A DNA stretch of 64,000 nucleotides from Myxocyprinus asiaticus (GCF_019703515.2 NC_059373.1:14763781-14827780); one strand, 5' to 3'. Counted from the first letter of the stretch, positions 39,049 to 53,289 are shown. Translations and numbers: made by a program. Notes: generated by a model not told the origin, from the sequence alone.

Positions 39049-42000
39049 ATGAGCTCCCTTGTCTCTGAGCGGGTAACGTATCTGAACATAATCAAGTGAA
39101 TAACTTAAATTATATTTGGAAAATAACTGCATTTGTTAAACATGTTAAAATGGATAACTAATTCGCCCAAACATGTAAAAGACATTTGAATGAATTGACC
39201 AGGCTGTTGGCATTTAGCTAGCCAGCTTAGCTATTCATCCTGTCTTTTGTAACAAGCAACAACAGGCTTTCAGGCCAGAGGAATAGTGTCTCTGTTTGCT
39301 TTTCTTCTGCTCATCTTTCCAAAATGTTAGAATTAATTTTATGTATGTGTTTATTATTGTGTAATTTGGTTGTAGTGTAGTACTCCTAATATATTCAGTT
39401 ATCATCACCAGTGTAATAATTGTATTCTCTTGTGACCGCAAAGCATGCATAATTCTGTAAATTAACAATTTTTGTGTTCTATTTGCAATGGATTCTCTCG
39501 GGATAGTGGATTGAACTCTAGAACTTATTTGAAATGAATGTTGTCATTTATAGCCAGTAGATCTCTTGGCTGAGGGAGGAACAGCTGAGAGAGATTCAGA
39601 CAGTGGAATGGGCTCACCAATGGAGGAGGCTGTGACTGACACCAACATGGTCACTGAGGAGCAGCAAGGTATGTAAGGGTTATTAAAACATTTTTTTCAG
39701 TTTCAACAGAAGCACATTTGAATGTGCATTTCCCGTTTACCTGCCTCCCGCTGTTTGTTTTGTTTTTATTAGTTCCAACAATCCAGTTGCAAAATGAGAT
39801 GATGTAACAAACTATCCTTACTTCTGCTTTGTTGTCCTCACCTAGATTCAGATGAGGAAATAGCAGTGAGTCGGAAGGGACGCCCTCGAAAGGCACTGCA
39901 GGACAGCGACAGCGATGGGGAGCAGGAAGAGGTCGGAATGGCAAATGCTCTGCTCCTGTCAGAGTCCAGCGATGAGGAGACAAAGATCAATGAGACCGAG
40001 AGCATCAAAAAGAAGCAGGGGAATAGAATATCCCACATCTCAAAGGATAGCGACGAGAGTGAGCCAGAGAAAGATGATGTTCAAGTCAAGCCAAAAGAAA
40101 TGAAGAAAAAGAGGGAGAAGTCACAAAGACGCAAAGAAAAAGAGAAGCGCAATGTTGCCCTTGTGAAGCTACTGAAAGAAAAAAACGAAGTGAGTGTTTT
40201 TAGAGGACAAGAACATTTCACTGTGACTCTCTCATAGTGTTTTTATATATATATATATATATATATATTTCACATGATTTCTGGTTTTAGGATCCCCCTC
40301 CACTCAAAGCGCTTAATGACAGCGGTTGTCTGCTGGGAGACCCTGATCTATTTGATGCCCAGCTGGAGGACGATTCTGAACAACAGTTGGAGGAAGAGTC
40401 TCTGGATGCCATCCGATCAGCTGTGAAAAAGAAGGCTAAACGCAAAGTGAGGGCAGAATTTCATGTTCTGTTTTTAACCATGACTACCTCCACGAGACCT
40501 AGATCTTCCACTAGAGTCTTGCAGCACTAATTATTGCCTTTTATTCCCCTTATCTACAGCCTCATCTGTCTGAGTTCAGTGGCGACGAGGAACAGGAGAA
40601 TAAACCACAGCGAAAGGTGGGGGTTTCATTATGATGCTATCTTACTGATTTTGTTTATTGTGTAGCTTAACAAAATGCCAAACATTTATTTTCTGAATAA
40701 ATTGTGTTCTCAGGAAAGGAAAGCAGCGAAAGCCAGCAAGGAGGCGCTCAAACAGCTCCACAGTGAAAGTCAGAGACTAGTGCGAGGTCAGTGATCCATC
40801 ACATCCCTTCAAAACTAAAATAAAAGATCAGCTAAATGTGGAATACACCCTTGTTTATTGTCTGAGAATCTCTTGTTTCTTTATTTGCTGTTTTTGCAGA
40901 GTCCATGGTCAGTCTGCCATATTACATGCCAGAGCCCAAGAGTATAGACCAGTTCTTTAAGAGAAGACCTCGCCCAGAGGGATCTGCCATGGCTTTGCTA
41001 AAGTATGACTTTTAGCCACTTGACTGCTTTTTCACTCTAGTTTGTCCTGTTTCCATTTAGAAGAAGTAACCCAGATATTATTTTGTAATCTGTCCTCAAG
41101 GTCTGCCAAGTATCAGGCTTGTATCTTAAAATCCAGTGCAACACCACCTCCAGATCAAGCCAAAACATCCCAGCACATGCCTAAGCAGGACTCAAGCCCT
41201 CAGACAGACTTATCTGTGGTGTGCAAAAACCAGTCATCCACCACATCCATGCCTCTAAAAGACACAACCATTAACACTCACCAGGATGCTTCTACTAATG
41301 AAGGAGAATCACAAACCTCTGTAAACTCTACTGAAGCACAAGCAGAACCTGAAATATGCACTAATGAACCCAAAACTCTGGGTAAAGAAAGAGACGCTCC
41401 CACTGAGAAAGAAACCGAGGGAGTTGAACTTTCAGATCAGGCAAAGCAAACGGTCTCAGCTGAGCAGGCCCAGACTGGTGCTGAGGACTCCGTTCAGGCA
41501 GGACCTCCTATTATCAATCCTGAACCAGAGGTACTCAAACCTCGCAAGGATAAGCTGGCTAGGCTAAGAGAGCTTGGTCTAGATCCTCCTCCTGTGGCAA
41601 AACTGTGTGCAGATGATGGGGCTTTTGTTCAGCTGGAGCCACCTCAGGAAAACCCAGGTGAGATTGTAGAAATGGCATGATTGTGGTGATAGCCTGATTC
41701 CATGGTCTAGTTGATTTTGAAAATGTAGTTTTGTACATCCTTAGCCCTTTCCCACAAATTAATTGTTTTCTTATGTGTGTGTATGTGACGCAGCTTTAAA
41801 AGCACTACAAGAACGGTTCATGAAGCATATCCAGCCTGCTCCTCGTGCTAAAGGGGAGCGCACATTGAAGCTTAGTGTGGTGAGAAAAGAGAGTGCCCCC
41901 TCTGGACAGGAAGAACTGCACACTGAATCAATCACGATCACAGTCAATGAGGGAAAGGAGGAGCCTGCAAACGCCAAACCAGGTATAATCACTACATTTT

Positions 42001-45000
42001 CTGCAATGCTCTCAGCTATAGAAGCTTTTTTTTTTTTTTTTTTTTAATCATATTTTCATGTTCGTATATTATGTATTCTTTCTTTGTAGGTGAGAAGCTG
42101 GTTCTGTTGAAATCTCGTTTGCAGCAGGCCATGGCCATCCGCAGAAAGGAGGAGAGGGAGCGCAGAGCTGCTCTGTATCGTCTTGACAATGAGGATTGTG
42201 AGGAGGAGGAAGAGGAAGCAGAGATGACTGAGTCAGAGGATGAAGAGGTACCAGATATAGGCATTACTTTGGACTCTGTTATTGCAGGATATCTTTCAAA
42301 ATATTACTTAACATTTTCACTCTTTAAAGAAATGTAGTTTTGCTTGACTACAAATAGCTGATAGCAAATAGCTTTGTAAAGATTTTACATTTTATTCGCT
42401 TTGTTTCATTCAATTTCAGGGAGTTGATGAGTTGTTGGGGGGCGGTGATGCTGAGGAGGAGGAAGAAAAGGAGGCAGTGGAGAAGGAGGAAGATGAAGTT
42501 TCACTGAAAACATGCCCCTCTCCTACTCCAGCAGACACTGATGGGACACTCATGCTGTTTGCTGGCAACTCCTGCTCCCGCACTGGGTATGTGTTTGTTA
42601 TGGAGTATGAATGTGTTGCAGTCTATATCTTTAGTTCATACTAACTGAATGTGCCTTTCTGTCCAGGGATGGTTTGAGAAGATCAGGACCAGCTGGCCAT
42701 GAAACCAACAATAAAATGGGTGAGTGCAAATGCATGTATTACACCCTTCAAGTTGGTATTTTGCCAGCGAGTATGTAGATTTAAAATAAAAATACAAATC
42801 TGTTGTCTTCACAGAGGAGGATGACACTCTTTCACTGGCTAAGGACAGTAGTCATAATAGTAGCTTTGAGCTGATGGGCTCAATGATCCCATCATATCAG
42901 CCAGTCAGTAGAGTTGCTGGCAGGGGCCTGTCAGCCAGTGCTTTCCGCTCTCCCTCCCCCTGCCTCTTCAGACCCAGCTTCCTCGGCTCTGCTTCAAAGG
43001 TGAGACACTCTCCATTGGCTATTTAGGGGTTACCATATGACGTGTGGATTTGCAGTCTCTGAATCTGAGGCCCCCTTTAAACCTAACATTAATATGTTTC
43101 TGTGATCGGATCACGATCGGTTCACACTTGACAATATTAAATGACAGGTGTAAATGCACCCACGACGATTTATGATCGGATCGTGATTGGATCACCGAAA
43201 CCACTTTCGGAGGAGGTCAGGAACAGATTCTGACCACATTCAAAGAATGTGTAAATGCAAATGCATTTTCGTTATCCTGATACAACTACGTAAGTAATTA
43301 ATGAATTATGTGATGATTTTGTGCTACAGTCATCCGTTGTTAAAGCACTGTGTTGTGTGTTCTTGCCTTTTTCTGTTCATTCAGCCATCGCAATGTGAAG
43401 AACACACACTGCTGTCTTGCAGTCTTGTTACACGATCAGTGAAGATCAATGAACAATATTCCATTGGAATACACTTGGAATATCACATTTCTTTCCAAAT
43501 CCCCACTTGCTCACGTCTCTCCTGTCTTCTAATTATGCTCGTCACACATGAAACCAGTCTTCACTCGCGCGTTTGAGACAAAACACATTTAGCCAAGCAC
43601 TGAACGCGAGACAAATATCATTACATTTGTTTCGGCGACCCAAAATTTAGCTTTGAGGGCTGCCAAAAAATTTTCAATGAAGGAAACACCCTAGTCTGTT
43701 AAAGTGTTAGAAAGCATTTGAATTATCCATCAGTGTTTATAAAATTAGCTAAAAGACAGAGAATTTTCAGTTACCGCAGCCTCTGATGTAATATGTAAGT
43801 AGTGTTTTCTGTTTGGGTTATTTTGATTGGATCTCAATGTGATCACCGTGTAAGATGTATTTCACTGCAGTGTATTACAATCCGGCTAAAGAATATTCAG
43901 ATACTATTCGGATATGAAACGCGTGTCAATGCAAGGTGTAAATGGGGCCTAACATAATTTTGATTTTATTGCTGGTTTTTATCAAATTGAAAATTTGGGT
44001 AAGAAATAAGCTTGAGAATAAATAAGTGCCTGATTAATAACAATAAAACTGAACAGATTTTATAAGTGCTCCAAATTGGTGTAACTTCAGATGGAAATAC
44101 TAAATGTGTAGTGCTTTAAAAGCACTAAAACGATGGCTGCTATACAAGATAAAATGTTTTCAAAAAGTTTATACCATTATGGGAGGTTCCTCAGCGATAA
44201 GTCAATATATAATAAATAGGTGAATAAGCATTGTTTAACCAGTGAATTTTTTGTTCCTTCCATCCTCAGAGCTCGGGTAAGGTGTCCGAGCCCTCCCTCT
44301 CCCTCCCTGTCGAGGACTCTCAAGACCTTTATGCTCCATCTTCCCCGAGCGAGTCTGCCCTCCCTCCGGCTGGGGACTCTCAGGGTCGCTTCTCATTGGA
44401 GGAAGATACCCATTCCCAACTCTTGGATGCCGATGGCTTCCTAAATGTCGGTCCTCGTGGTGCACTCAGCCACTCTCACAAACGGCAGCTCATACTAGAC
44501 AGCTTGGATGAAAACGCCATGGACGCTAACATGGGTGAACTTTTAGGACTCTGCACAGGGGGCTTTGGCTCAGGGCAGAGCCAGCCTGGGGTCTCTCAGC
44601 CTGGGGCAGAGGATGAGCTGCTGGGGTTGTGCTCTGGAGCTTTTTCCACACAGCCTGGAGAACCAGCAGTCAGGCCCAGGGGGAAGAACAAGACCTTGGA
44701 GCCTGAGGAGCAAAGAATGGAGAGTCATGGCAGCTCAGATGTAGACATGGACCAGCTGTTAGCTCTCTGTTCTGGCAAGTTCACAGGCAGCCCATGTAAG
44801 ACTTGGTCTCTGTTACATGTACTGTGGGGCAGTGTATAAGTGTTTAGCTTCTCACACGTTTTTATTTTACCTCTAACTAAATATTATACCTTTTTCAGCT
44901 GCTTCATCAGTGCGATCAGTCTCCAGTCCTGCCTTTGAAAAGCCATCTAAAACAAACAGGTACTAAAACCGATTTACATGGATACTTGAAGCCTTGTAGA

Positions 45001-48000
45001 TTTGTTAGTTTTTTTTGTCGCTCCAAATGTATTTGCTTTATATACTCTTAATTTGTGCCCATATGAACAGGAAGAAGAACATAATGGAAGAACAAGAGGA
45101 TGAGGAAGAGGAAGGTGACTGTGAGTTCCGGCTCCTGTCAGATGTAGACAGCATCAGTGAAAAGGTCAGAAAGAAAATGTTAAGTGCTTTTCTGTCTGCG
45201 TGCTTTTGATATTGTTTTTGCAGTGTTAAGTGTTAATAAACTGTTTTTAAATTAAGGAGGAAAATGATGATGAATCGGATGCCGAGGAAGAGGAGAATGA
45301 GAATGAAGAAAGAGAAGCAGTCTTTGGGCCTCACCCTGGCAAAAAGAAAATGTAGGTCTAATCTAAACATTTTAAAGACCTTTAATGTACATTTGTTCTA
45401 CTTGTTAAGAGTTTGAGAAATCTTTTATTGACTGATATTGCATGGTGTTTTTAGGTTTCTACTTGAAAATCAAGGATGTTTACATTTTATTTTAATTTGG
45501 TGGATCTGATTTTGTTGCATTTAGACGCCTGGCAGAGTTTGTAGATTCCGAGGCAGAGCTTTCTGGCAGTGATGTGTGCAGTGAGGATGAGGATGATGAG
45601 GGCGTTGATGAGTATGAGGAGGAAGACATACAGGAAGAACTGCCATCAGATGAGGAACTGATGGACCAAGTCAACAAAATTCACATGTAAGAAATGGTAT
45701 CTTTAACTACCACTGACTTTCAGTTGATGTTTTATTGGGTGGTGGAACAGGCAAGTACTTGTTCACCTAACTGACAAAGCAGTTGAGATCACTGATATAT
45801 AATATAGAACTGGATTGCTCATGACGTTATAACAGTGGAGCCACTGCGCCACCAAATTGCTATGCCTAAACATTCCAATGTCCGTATTGACTTAATAGGA
45901 AATCATCTCATTTCAGCGAGTAAACATTAGTCATTCAGTCACCGATTTTATATCTGAAATCTGCATGTACATCCCTACAACGCAAACATCCTAGACTTGT
46001 AATTATTTATTTAATTAAAGTCAGGCATTTTTCCTGTTTCTTGAGCAAGTTATGTATATCTTTATCAAACAGTACTTCTAACAAACTTAATCAGCGAACA
46101 GATAAGCTGAATATCAACAAGTGCACTGAAACTGAGGTAAGATACAAACATTTTCAGACTTATTTATTGTGAACATTGAAGTGTTTGTTCAGAGTAACTT
46201 GCTTTGTTTTCATCAAAAAGTGCCTTGTTCTCACGGTCATTTAAATAAGAGCACGCGCTCTCTTCCTCTATCACACGCACAGCAGGCGCTGAGATTGAGG
46301 GGGATACGCAAAGCAAAGTTGGTTAAAATTAAACTTATAAGAGGTTTAAATGGCAAATGAACAGGTATTTATGACATGTATCCATGTATGACTACAGGGA
46401 GCACTTCAATATGAAAACAAGCAAATACCAGGCATTTAAGGCGATTTAGAAATCCCAGTCAGACTTTTTTAAAGACCTTTCGGGGATAAAGACATACTGT
46501 CACCCTAAACAAGCAGATATACCAGCTTTTCCTACTTGCATTACAACTTGTAGACCGTTTTGACGCTTCCTTTTGTGATCATTGTGCTGCACTGATAGAC
46601 TTAACACCAGGGCAGGTGAATGCTCTGACATCGCAATCCGTGAATATCTTCTCACTCGTAACAATTATTATCCATAACGAGCAAATTAAACATGATTGAG
46701 GGCGAAATGTGACCGTCATATCCAGAAGTCGGAGACGGTGAAACAGGGCCTGTAAGTCATTGATGGTCTATGACAGTTTGGGCATACCAAGATGGCCACT
46801 CAAACTCTTATGGTGGCATCACCACCTGCTGGCAATTTACCATTGCGTCAGCGATCCAGTTCTATATAAACGTCCTCTCACTTTCAACTGTTTTTATTTT
46901 CAGCAAACTTAACATGTAAATATTTGTATGAACATGAAAAGATTCAACAACTAAGACATAAACTGAACAAGTTTCACAGACAAGGGGGAGGGTTCAAAAT
47001 CAAAAGGAACAGTCAGTATCTGGTGTGGCCAACAGCTGCATTAAGTACTGCAGTGCATCTCCTCCTCATGGACTGCACCAGATTTGCCAGTTCTTGCTGT
47101 GAGATGTTACCCCACTCTTCCACCAAGGCACTTGCAAGTTCCTGGACATTTCTGGGGTGAATGGCCCTAGCCCTCACCCTCCAACCCAACAGGTCCCAGA
47201 CGTCATGTCAGGATGAGCCTGCAGGAAGGGTACCACATGAGGGAGGAGGATGTCTTCCCTGTAACGCACAGCATTGAGATTGCCTGCAATGACAACAAGC
47301 ACAGTCCGATGATGCTGTGACACCGCCCCAGACCATGATGGTCCCTCCACCTCCAAATCGATCCCGCTCCAGAGTACAGGCCTCAGTGTAATGCTCATTC
47401 CTTCGATAAATGTGAGTCCGACCCTCACCCCTGGTGAGACAAAACCGTGACTCGTCAGTGAATAGCACTTTTTGCCAGTCTTGTCTGCTCCAGTGAAAGT
47501 GGGTTTGTGCCCATAGGCGACGTCTGGTAAGGACCTGCCTTACAACAGACCTACAAGCCCTCAGTCCAGCCTCTCTCAGCCTATTGTGGACAGTCTGAGC
47601 ACTGATGGAGGGATTGTGCATTCCTGGTGTAACTCGGGCTGTTGTTGTTGCCATCCAGTACCTGTCCCGCAGGTGTTATATTCGGATGTACCGATCCTGT
47701 GCAAGTGTTGTTACACGTGGTCTGCCACTGCGAGAACGATCAGCTGTCCTTCCTGTCTCCCTGTAGCACTGTCTTAGGCGTCTCACAGTACGGACATTGC
47801 AATTTATTGCCCTGGTCACATCTGCAGTCCTCATGCCTCTATGCAGCATTCCTAAAGCATGTTCACACAGATGAGCAGGGACCCTGGGCATCTTTCTTTT
47901 GGTGTTTTTCCAGAATCAGTAGAAAGGTCTCTTTAGTGTCCTAAGTTTTTATAACTGTGACCTTAATTGCCTACCATCTGTAAGCTGTTAGTGTCTTAAT

Positions 48001-51000
48001 GACCGTTCCACAGATGCATGTTCATTAATTGTTTATGGTTCATTGAACAAGCATGGAAAACATTGTTTAAACCCTTTACAATAAAGATCTGTAAAGTTAT
48101 TTGGATTTTTACAAAATTATCTTTAAAATACAGTGTCCTGAAAAAGGGACGTTTCTTTTTTTATGCTGAGTTTATATATATCAGTGGTTGAGATGCTTGT
48201 CTGGTGGGTTTGCATTTTACAGTAAAATGTACATGTGGGTATGTTGATCGCTGCCACAGACTTGTAAATTGTTGCAACAAACATGCCACGAGGGAGCTAT
48301 TTACCAATCTAGGTTAGGTTCCACTGGTACTTTATTTCATCTCAAGAAGCGTTGTCTAAAGGGATAGTTCACCCAAAAATGAAAACTCTCATTATTTACT
48401 CACCCTCATGATATCCCAGATGTCTATAGAAAACTATCTTAGCTCAGTAAGTTCTTAATGTAAGTGAATGGAAATATCTCTTTTGAAGCTCCAGAAATCA
48501 CAGACAGTCAGCATAAACGTCATCCATACGACACCAGCTGTTAAATTAATGTCTTCTAAAGCGACACAATCGCTTTTGGTGCGAAAAAAGTAAATATTTA
48601 AGTACTTTTTTTCATTTATTTTTTTATTCCAAATCATGCTTCCGGTCAGCAGCGGTATGCACGTGACTTAATCGCGTTGGCTTTTGAAACACACGAGAAC
48701 TGAGGCACGTACGTCACAACCAGAAGAGCAGTGCTGTACAAGTGAGTAGGAGGAATGCAGTACATTTTAGATTGGCTGTTATTATCTGTTTCTTTACTCA
48801 CAATGGTGCTCATCCTTGTGTGCTCATCCTGGATGTTTCAACCGAGTGGAGAATGTGAGATTACATCTGTATCATGGCAACACGAATACATCACAGAAGA
48901 GACCACTTGGACTACACTCTCGTGAAGCTTACCCTCATGTTGGATTATAGTTAAAAAGTACTTTTAATCTTTTTTTCACACCAAAAGTGATCATATCGCT
49001 TTAGAAGATTTAACCGCTGGAGAAATCTCCATTCACTTGCTTTTTAAGGACCTACTGAACCAAGATATTTTTCTGTTTTTCTTCATTCTGGTAAAGAAAG
49101 AAATTCATACACATCTGGGATATCATGAGGGTGAGTAAATAATGAGAGAATTTAAATTTTTGGGTGAACTATCCCATTTAAGCCTGATTGCTTTTAGACA
49201 AAATAACTGCACTTTGTCATAAACGGTCATGGTTATTAAAAACACCCTTTAGCAGGAACATGTAACTCATGATGTTCACTCTATAGGAAACAGGTCTTAG
49301 ATGACGATAAAAGAAGACTGCGACTGTATCAGGAGCGTTACCTTGCTGATGGAGACCTGCACTCTGATGGACCCGGACGAGCTCGCCGCTTCCGCTGGAA
49401 AAACATCGGTGAGTTCATCCATTTAAAGTTCTTCTTCAGTATGCTGCTATTGAAAGCTACAAAGTTGATTTTTGCTTGTTTCAGCCAACGGTGGAAAATT
49501 ATGTAAATAAGTAAACAATGTGATAAATGTGTCAGAAGTACTTTCATGTTGTATATTAATGTGTTTTTGTTTTGACCAGATGATAACTTTGAGTTTGGTG
49601 GAATGGGACCTGATGGAGATGAGGAACAGGAGGATGAAGAAGTGGATCAATTGGAGTTACAAAGACGTAAAGAGCGGCTAGAGAGGGAGCAGTGGATAAG
49701 AGAGCAGGTATGTGTAAAAAGGACTTTGATGTTGTGTTTGACTGTGTGCACGTGTCTGACTTGCATCCTGTTCTGTAGATTGAAGCTCAGGCCAAAAAGG
49801 GTAAAGCTGCAGAAGACACAGAAGACGAAGAAAAGATTGGAGAGGAGGACAGTCAGTTTATGAAGCTGGCCAAAAAGCTAACTGCCAAGACCTTTCAAAA
49901 GAAAGGTACACATTGGTAGTATACAAACAGCATGGGCATAAACCATTTTTTCCAACAAGATTGTAGGTTGAAATTTAAATATGTATCTAAAAGAGATTTT
50001 ATGTTTTAGACGCTGTGATCACTGATATTAATTAGAAATGTTTAACGTTTATTATAGTTTAAATTGGTTTTTCTTCCTCTAACCTGTTTATAGATACTCC
50101 AGCTGTTCCTCTGCAAGAGAAGGCAGCTCCCAATACCAACCAGTTCAGAAAGCCATTACAGCCCACTGTGGTCAGTACCCACAATACATCTCTCCACACT
50201 CTACTGTTTTGTGCTTCCTGTGTGACCTGAACTTATAGCATATTGGGAAAACTGGGCAGTGGTCATAGATTTTAGTTTATTATTATTGTCTTATTGCCAC
50301 AGCAACACCACTGTCAGTTTGCTCCGATTGCTCAAAAGATGAAAATACTGTCACAGATTTTTAAATTGTAACTTGTGTTTTGTATCTCCAGGTCAAAAGA
50401 GGCTCATTACTCAGTCAGCCTCGAGCAATGTTGCAAAAGTTAGCCAGCATCTCTGACAGCAACCCCTTAGCCCCTCGAAACTCACGAGGTTTCCTCTTCC
50501 AAACCCTGTCACCGGAAAAAGAGACACCTGCATCAGAGGGACCAAAAAAACAAGTAATTTTGCTTTGATATTTGCATATTGATATAACTGTAAGATATGG
50601 GGAAATAAAGCTAAGGCTTTTTAGCAAAAGGACTGTTTTTAAGAGATTGCTGCGTTTTCTTTAAATAGTTCTTGCATGTAGTTAATAGCTCTACCACAGG
50701 ATGGCGCTGTAGTCTTAGAACGATAGTAATTAGAGAACTAGTTCAAGTGTCTTGGCACTAAGGAATTAAAGGAACTTTATGTCCAATAAAAACATGCATC
50801 TTAACTAGAGATATTAAAATATATATTATTAGTGCCCACGTATTGTACCGTATGATACAGTCCATCTCCTGTTATAATTCTGGGTAAATGAACTTTGCTT
50901 ATTCCACAGATTAAGAAACGAGGACAGATGGACTCTTTGGCTCCTGCTGCCAAGCGACCATGTCTAGGGAACTCCCTCAAAGCCCCAGGACCACCACGAA

Positions 51001-51026
51001 GTATTTTCAGCTATCTGGAGAATTGA
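39049..51026 (+). CDS. clspn: claspin, 24 coding exons, 1283 residues
   Basis: Nuclear adaptor for ATR-dependent CHK1 activation and fork speed. Exons: 39049-39072, 39554-39668, 39846-40189, 40291-40446, 40560-40616, 40714-40786, 40900-41002, 41101-41657, 41794-41982, 42090-42247, 42420-42586, 42667-42719, 42815-42999, 44270-44795, 44899-44959, 45071-45164, 45257-45351, 45525-45686, 49287-49408, 49580-49707, 49779-49905, 50094-50170, 50392-50553, 50910-51026. All junctions are GT-AG and in phase. Conserved blocks: [14 protein letters not shown]-type acidic tracts, [73 protein letters not shown] (human ends SIFKYLES). Human claspin is 1339 residues. Start: 8-codon exon 1 with A at -3; the weakest part of the model, as the N-terminus is poorly conserved. 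Very acidic, low-complexity protein overall. Confidence 0.95.
40238..40269. repeat. (TA)n in CLSPN intron 3
   Basis: TA run of about 28 bp, 20 bp upstream of the acceptor of exon 4. Confidence 0.9.
43068..43950. mobile_element. MITE in CLSPN intron 13
   Basis: Imperfect inverted ends AGGCCCCCTTTAAACC and GGTGTAAATGGGGCCT; the body has repeated GATCGGATC-type motifs near the left end. Non-coding, 0.9 kb. The superfamily is not clear (hAT is possible). Confidence 0.6.
44270..44795 (+). CDS. clspn: claspin exon 14: CHK1-docking repeats
   Basis: Codes residues 728-903. It holds three copies of the CHK1-binding motif (E-x-x-L-x-x-L-C-[S/T]-G): [11 protein letters not shown] (T823), [11 protein letters not shown] (S849) and [11 protein letters not shown] (S895), equivalent to human T916, S945 and S982. 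Phosphorylation of these sites creates the CHK1 dock (established for claspin). All three phospho-acceptors are kept. Confidence 0.92.
46865..48178 (-). mobile_element. Tc1-like element, transposase frameshifted
   Basis: The termini are inverse: the left starts TATATAAACGTCC, and the right ends GCTGAGTTTATATATA with GGGACGTTTC just inside. Transposase reads on the minus strand in two main frames: 47891-47676 has the HTH half ([20 protein letters not shown]), and 47654 downward has VLFTDESRF with the first catalytic Asp and TIMVWGGV. After that the frame is lost. TA-rich flanks prevent a clear duplication call. It is in CLSPN intron 18, antisense to the gene. Confidence 0.85.
47000..47891 (-). 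pseudogene. Tc1 transposase pseudogene
   Basis: DNA-binding and N-terminal catalytic parts are recognisable ([37 protein letters not shown]), with at least two frame breaks. The C-terminal Glu region reads only as scattered segments. Not functional. Confidence 0.8.
48357..49183. mobile_element. foldback MITE with long hairpin arms (GGATAGTTCACC family)
   Basis: The ends are AAGGGATAGTTCACCCAAAA and TTTTTGGGTGAACTATCCC. The arms stay complementary for about 300 bp each (for example CCTCATGATATCCCAGATGT against ACATCTGGGATATCATGAGG), with a spacer of about 150-200 bp. It is in CLSPN intron 18, so it is transcribed with the gene. Confidence 0.88.
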
Positions 51027-52763
51027 AGTTGCTTCTGACATCCCTAGTATTATTGACAATTTATAATTATTGGTCCCACAAGCAAACCAAACCACATAAT
51101 GACTTGGATGTGTTTCTATCATGTAAATATTGTGACCTCCTTTTAAGTGAAATTTATTTGTTTTTATAAAATTGTAAATTAAAGTGTATTTTAAATCATC
51201 ATTGCTGTATATGTCTATTGCCAATACTTCATGTATAAGCACAGAATCTCACAGCCTCAGTTTCCCCACTGTCATGCTCCTCATGCATCATGTTGATAAC
51301 AGTATGCTGGTGGGGTTTCAGGATCACTCTGAGAGGACCACCCTGGAGCTCTTGGCACACTCCCTCAGACTACAAATTCATCCTTTCTCACCTGCTCAAA
51401 CTCTTGAGTTCGTAGTGAGTTAACTGAAGTTTAACCAGTCACAGTCTGAGAGTCACTGGTGGTGATTTCAGATGTCTTATGGCTTGCCTTTTTGCATCTG
51501 TAACTCATGAGAGCACTTCTAATCAGCTCTCTTTGAGCTTCTAGGGAGAAGAGCCAGGGTTCCTCATTAAAATTCATTCTCTTTTTTTTTTTTCCCCTTT
51601 TGTGGAGGTTTTTTTTTTTTTAAATGGAACAACCTTGCTCCAGGGTGGACGCAGCCACTAATTTTTGGCTGTAATTGTCAGGAGAATACTGAGATATGTT
51701 AATGCAATTCTCAGAAGCTACTGGATGATTCTGGCTTGATTTGTTACATGCAATTTCATTAGAGCCCAGTTCTTGCAACATGTTGTGCCTCCATATCACA
51801 CATTCTGCCTTAACCCATGATCTCTAAAAACATGCTCTCTTGAAGATAATTGACCTTGTCAAACTAGAAAACTAATTCCATGGTGGCTGCCAAGCCACGT
51901 AGCCTGTGTGTGTGTGGAAAGCTTCTAGGCAACTGGTTGAATGTGCAGTAGCTGCCATAGTGGATCTGAGTGGTGGCTTTTGACAGTAGTGCCAGGGGTG
52001 AGTGCCTTTGGGCTCTCAAACTGCTGGAAGTGGAGACATGCAACTGAACTGAGGGAAATGGGTCATAACTGCAGGCTGCTCACATCCAAGCAACTGCTTC
52101 TGTTTTCTGAAACACTTTTACTGCAAGTTATCATAGATATGCTTTACCCATTCTGGCTCTTTTTATTTAGCAACAATCTTAATTCCAACCATAGTGTTTT
52201 ACCGGTAATATATTTCAGAACTGATACAGCAAATGTTAAAGATCATTTTATGAGGCTACTTTTTCAAGCATCTCTTGTCTCTTGCTTTCATTTGTGTCCT
52301 CGCTCATTCCACGGATTGTTTGCTTGATGTACTGTAGATGATTTTCCATGTGACAAAGCCACGGGCAGGCTTTTTATTTGATGTATTTTTCATGTGTTAA
52401 GGCTATTATTGAGAGATGGAAGGGGGGAGAGACCAGAGACAGCCTGAAGGTGCGACACTTGAATGGGGATGTTGTTGGACAGAGCGAGGAGCGGGGGGAA
52501 GAGGAGAGTTCTCTGCTGTCGCCAGCAATTGCTTGTCATGGGATAGGGAGGGAATGTACTTACTGAGTCTGTCTGATGTGCAAGCACCAAAACAGTCACA
52601 GTGTCTCATGACAAGCCATCACAACAACAAAAACCGCAGCACAATTATGGGAAATAAAGCTGATGGTAAAATGGTTCTCAAATGTCCTTAACTCTTATAT
52701 GTAGAGTAGCTTTTATAGTCTCAGCATACCACAATACCAATATAATCTCAGCCTTACATCCCT
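51027..52763 (+). other. CLSPN 3' UTR and intergenic DNA
   Basis: The claspin stop is followed by AT-rich DNA with a variant polyadenylation hexamer ATTAAA at about 51177. No AATAAA is close by, so the 3' end is uncertain. No other gene recognised; the small open frames here have no protein-like character. Confidence 0.45.
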
Positions 52764-53199
52764 TAAAGGAATATTCTGGGTTCAACACACATTAAGATCA
52801 ATCGACAGCATTTGTGGCATAATATTTATTACCACAAACATTTATTTTGACCTGTCCCTCCTTTTCTTAAAAAATTATAAGATTCACATGTCTGCCTTTA
52901 AACCCTCCAAAAATTGGCCCCGTTCACTTTCATTGTAAGTGCTTCACTATAATCCAGAATTTATTTTTTTATGCAAAGGAGGGACTTTAATGTTTTTTAT
53001 TTTTTTGTTGTTGTTGTTTGTTTGTTTTTTTGTTGTTGTGGTAATCAACATTATGCCACAAAAAAAAAAAAAAAAAAAAAATCAAATCCCTTTATTGTCA
53101 CTCAACCATTTACACAAGTGCAACAGTGGGTGAAAGTCTTGGGTGCAAATGCTGTTGATTGTGCTTAACTTGTATTGAACCCGGAATATTCCTTTAATT
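52764..53199. mobile_element. MITE (TTAAAGGAATATTCTGGGTTCAA family)
   Basis: The ends are TTAAAGGAATATTCTGGGTTC and GAACCCGGAATATTCCTTTAA, near-perfect inverse copies. Inner inverse segments (ATCGACAGCATTTGTGGCAT against GCCACAAA...TGCTGTTGAT) are separated by T- and A-rich runs. Non-coding. The same family hosts the Tc1 copy at 58859. Confidence 0.85.
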
Positions 53200-53289
53200 T
53201 TAGTGCTTGGGCAAGTAGACTATTTCCCACTCATTTCAACAATTTCCAGTTACGCGGTCCCTTCCCAGTTTAGGAAGTGAGTCATGGCT

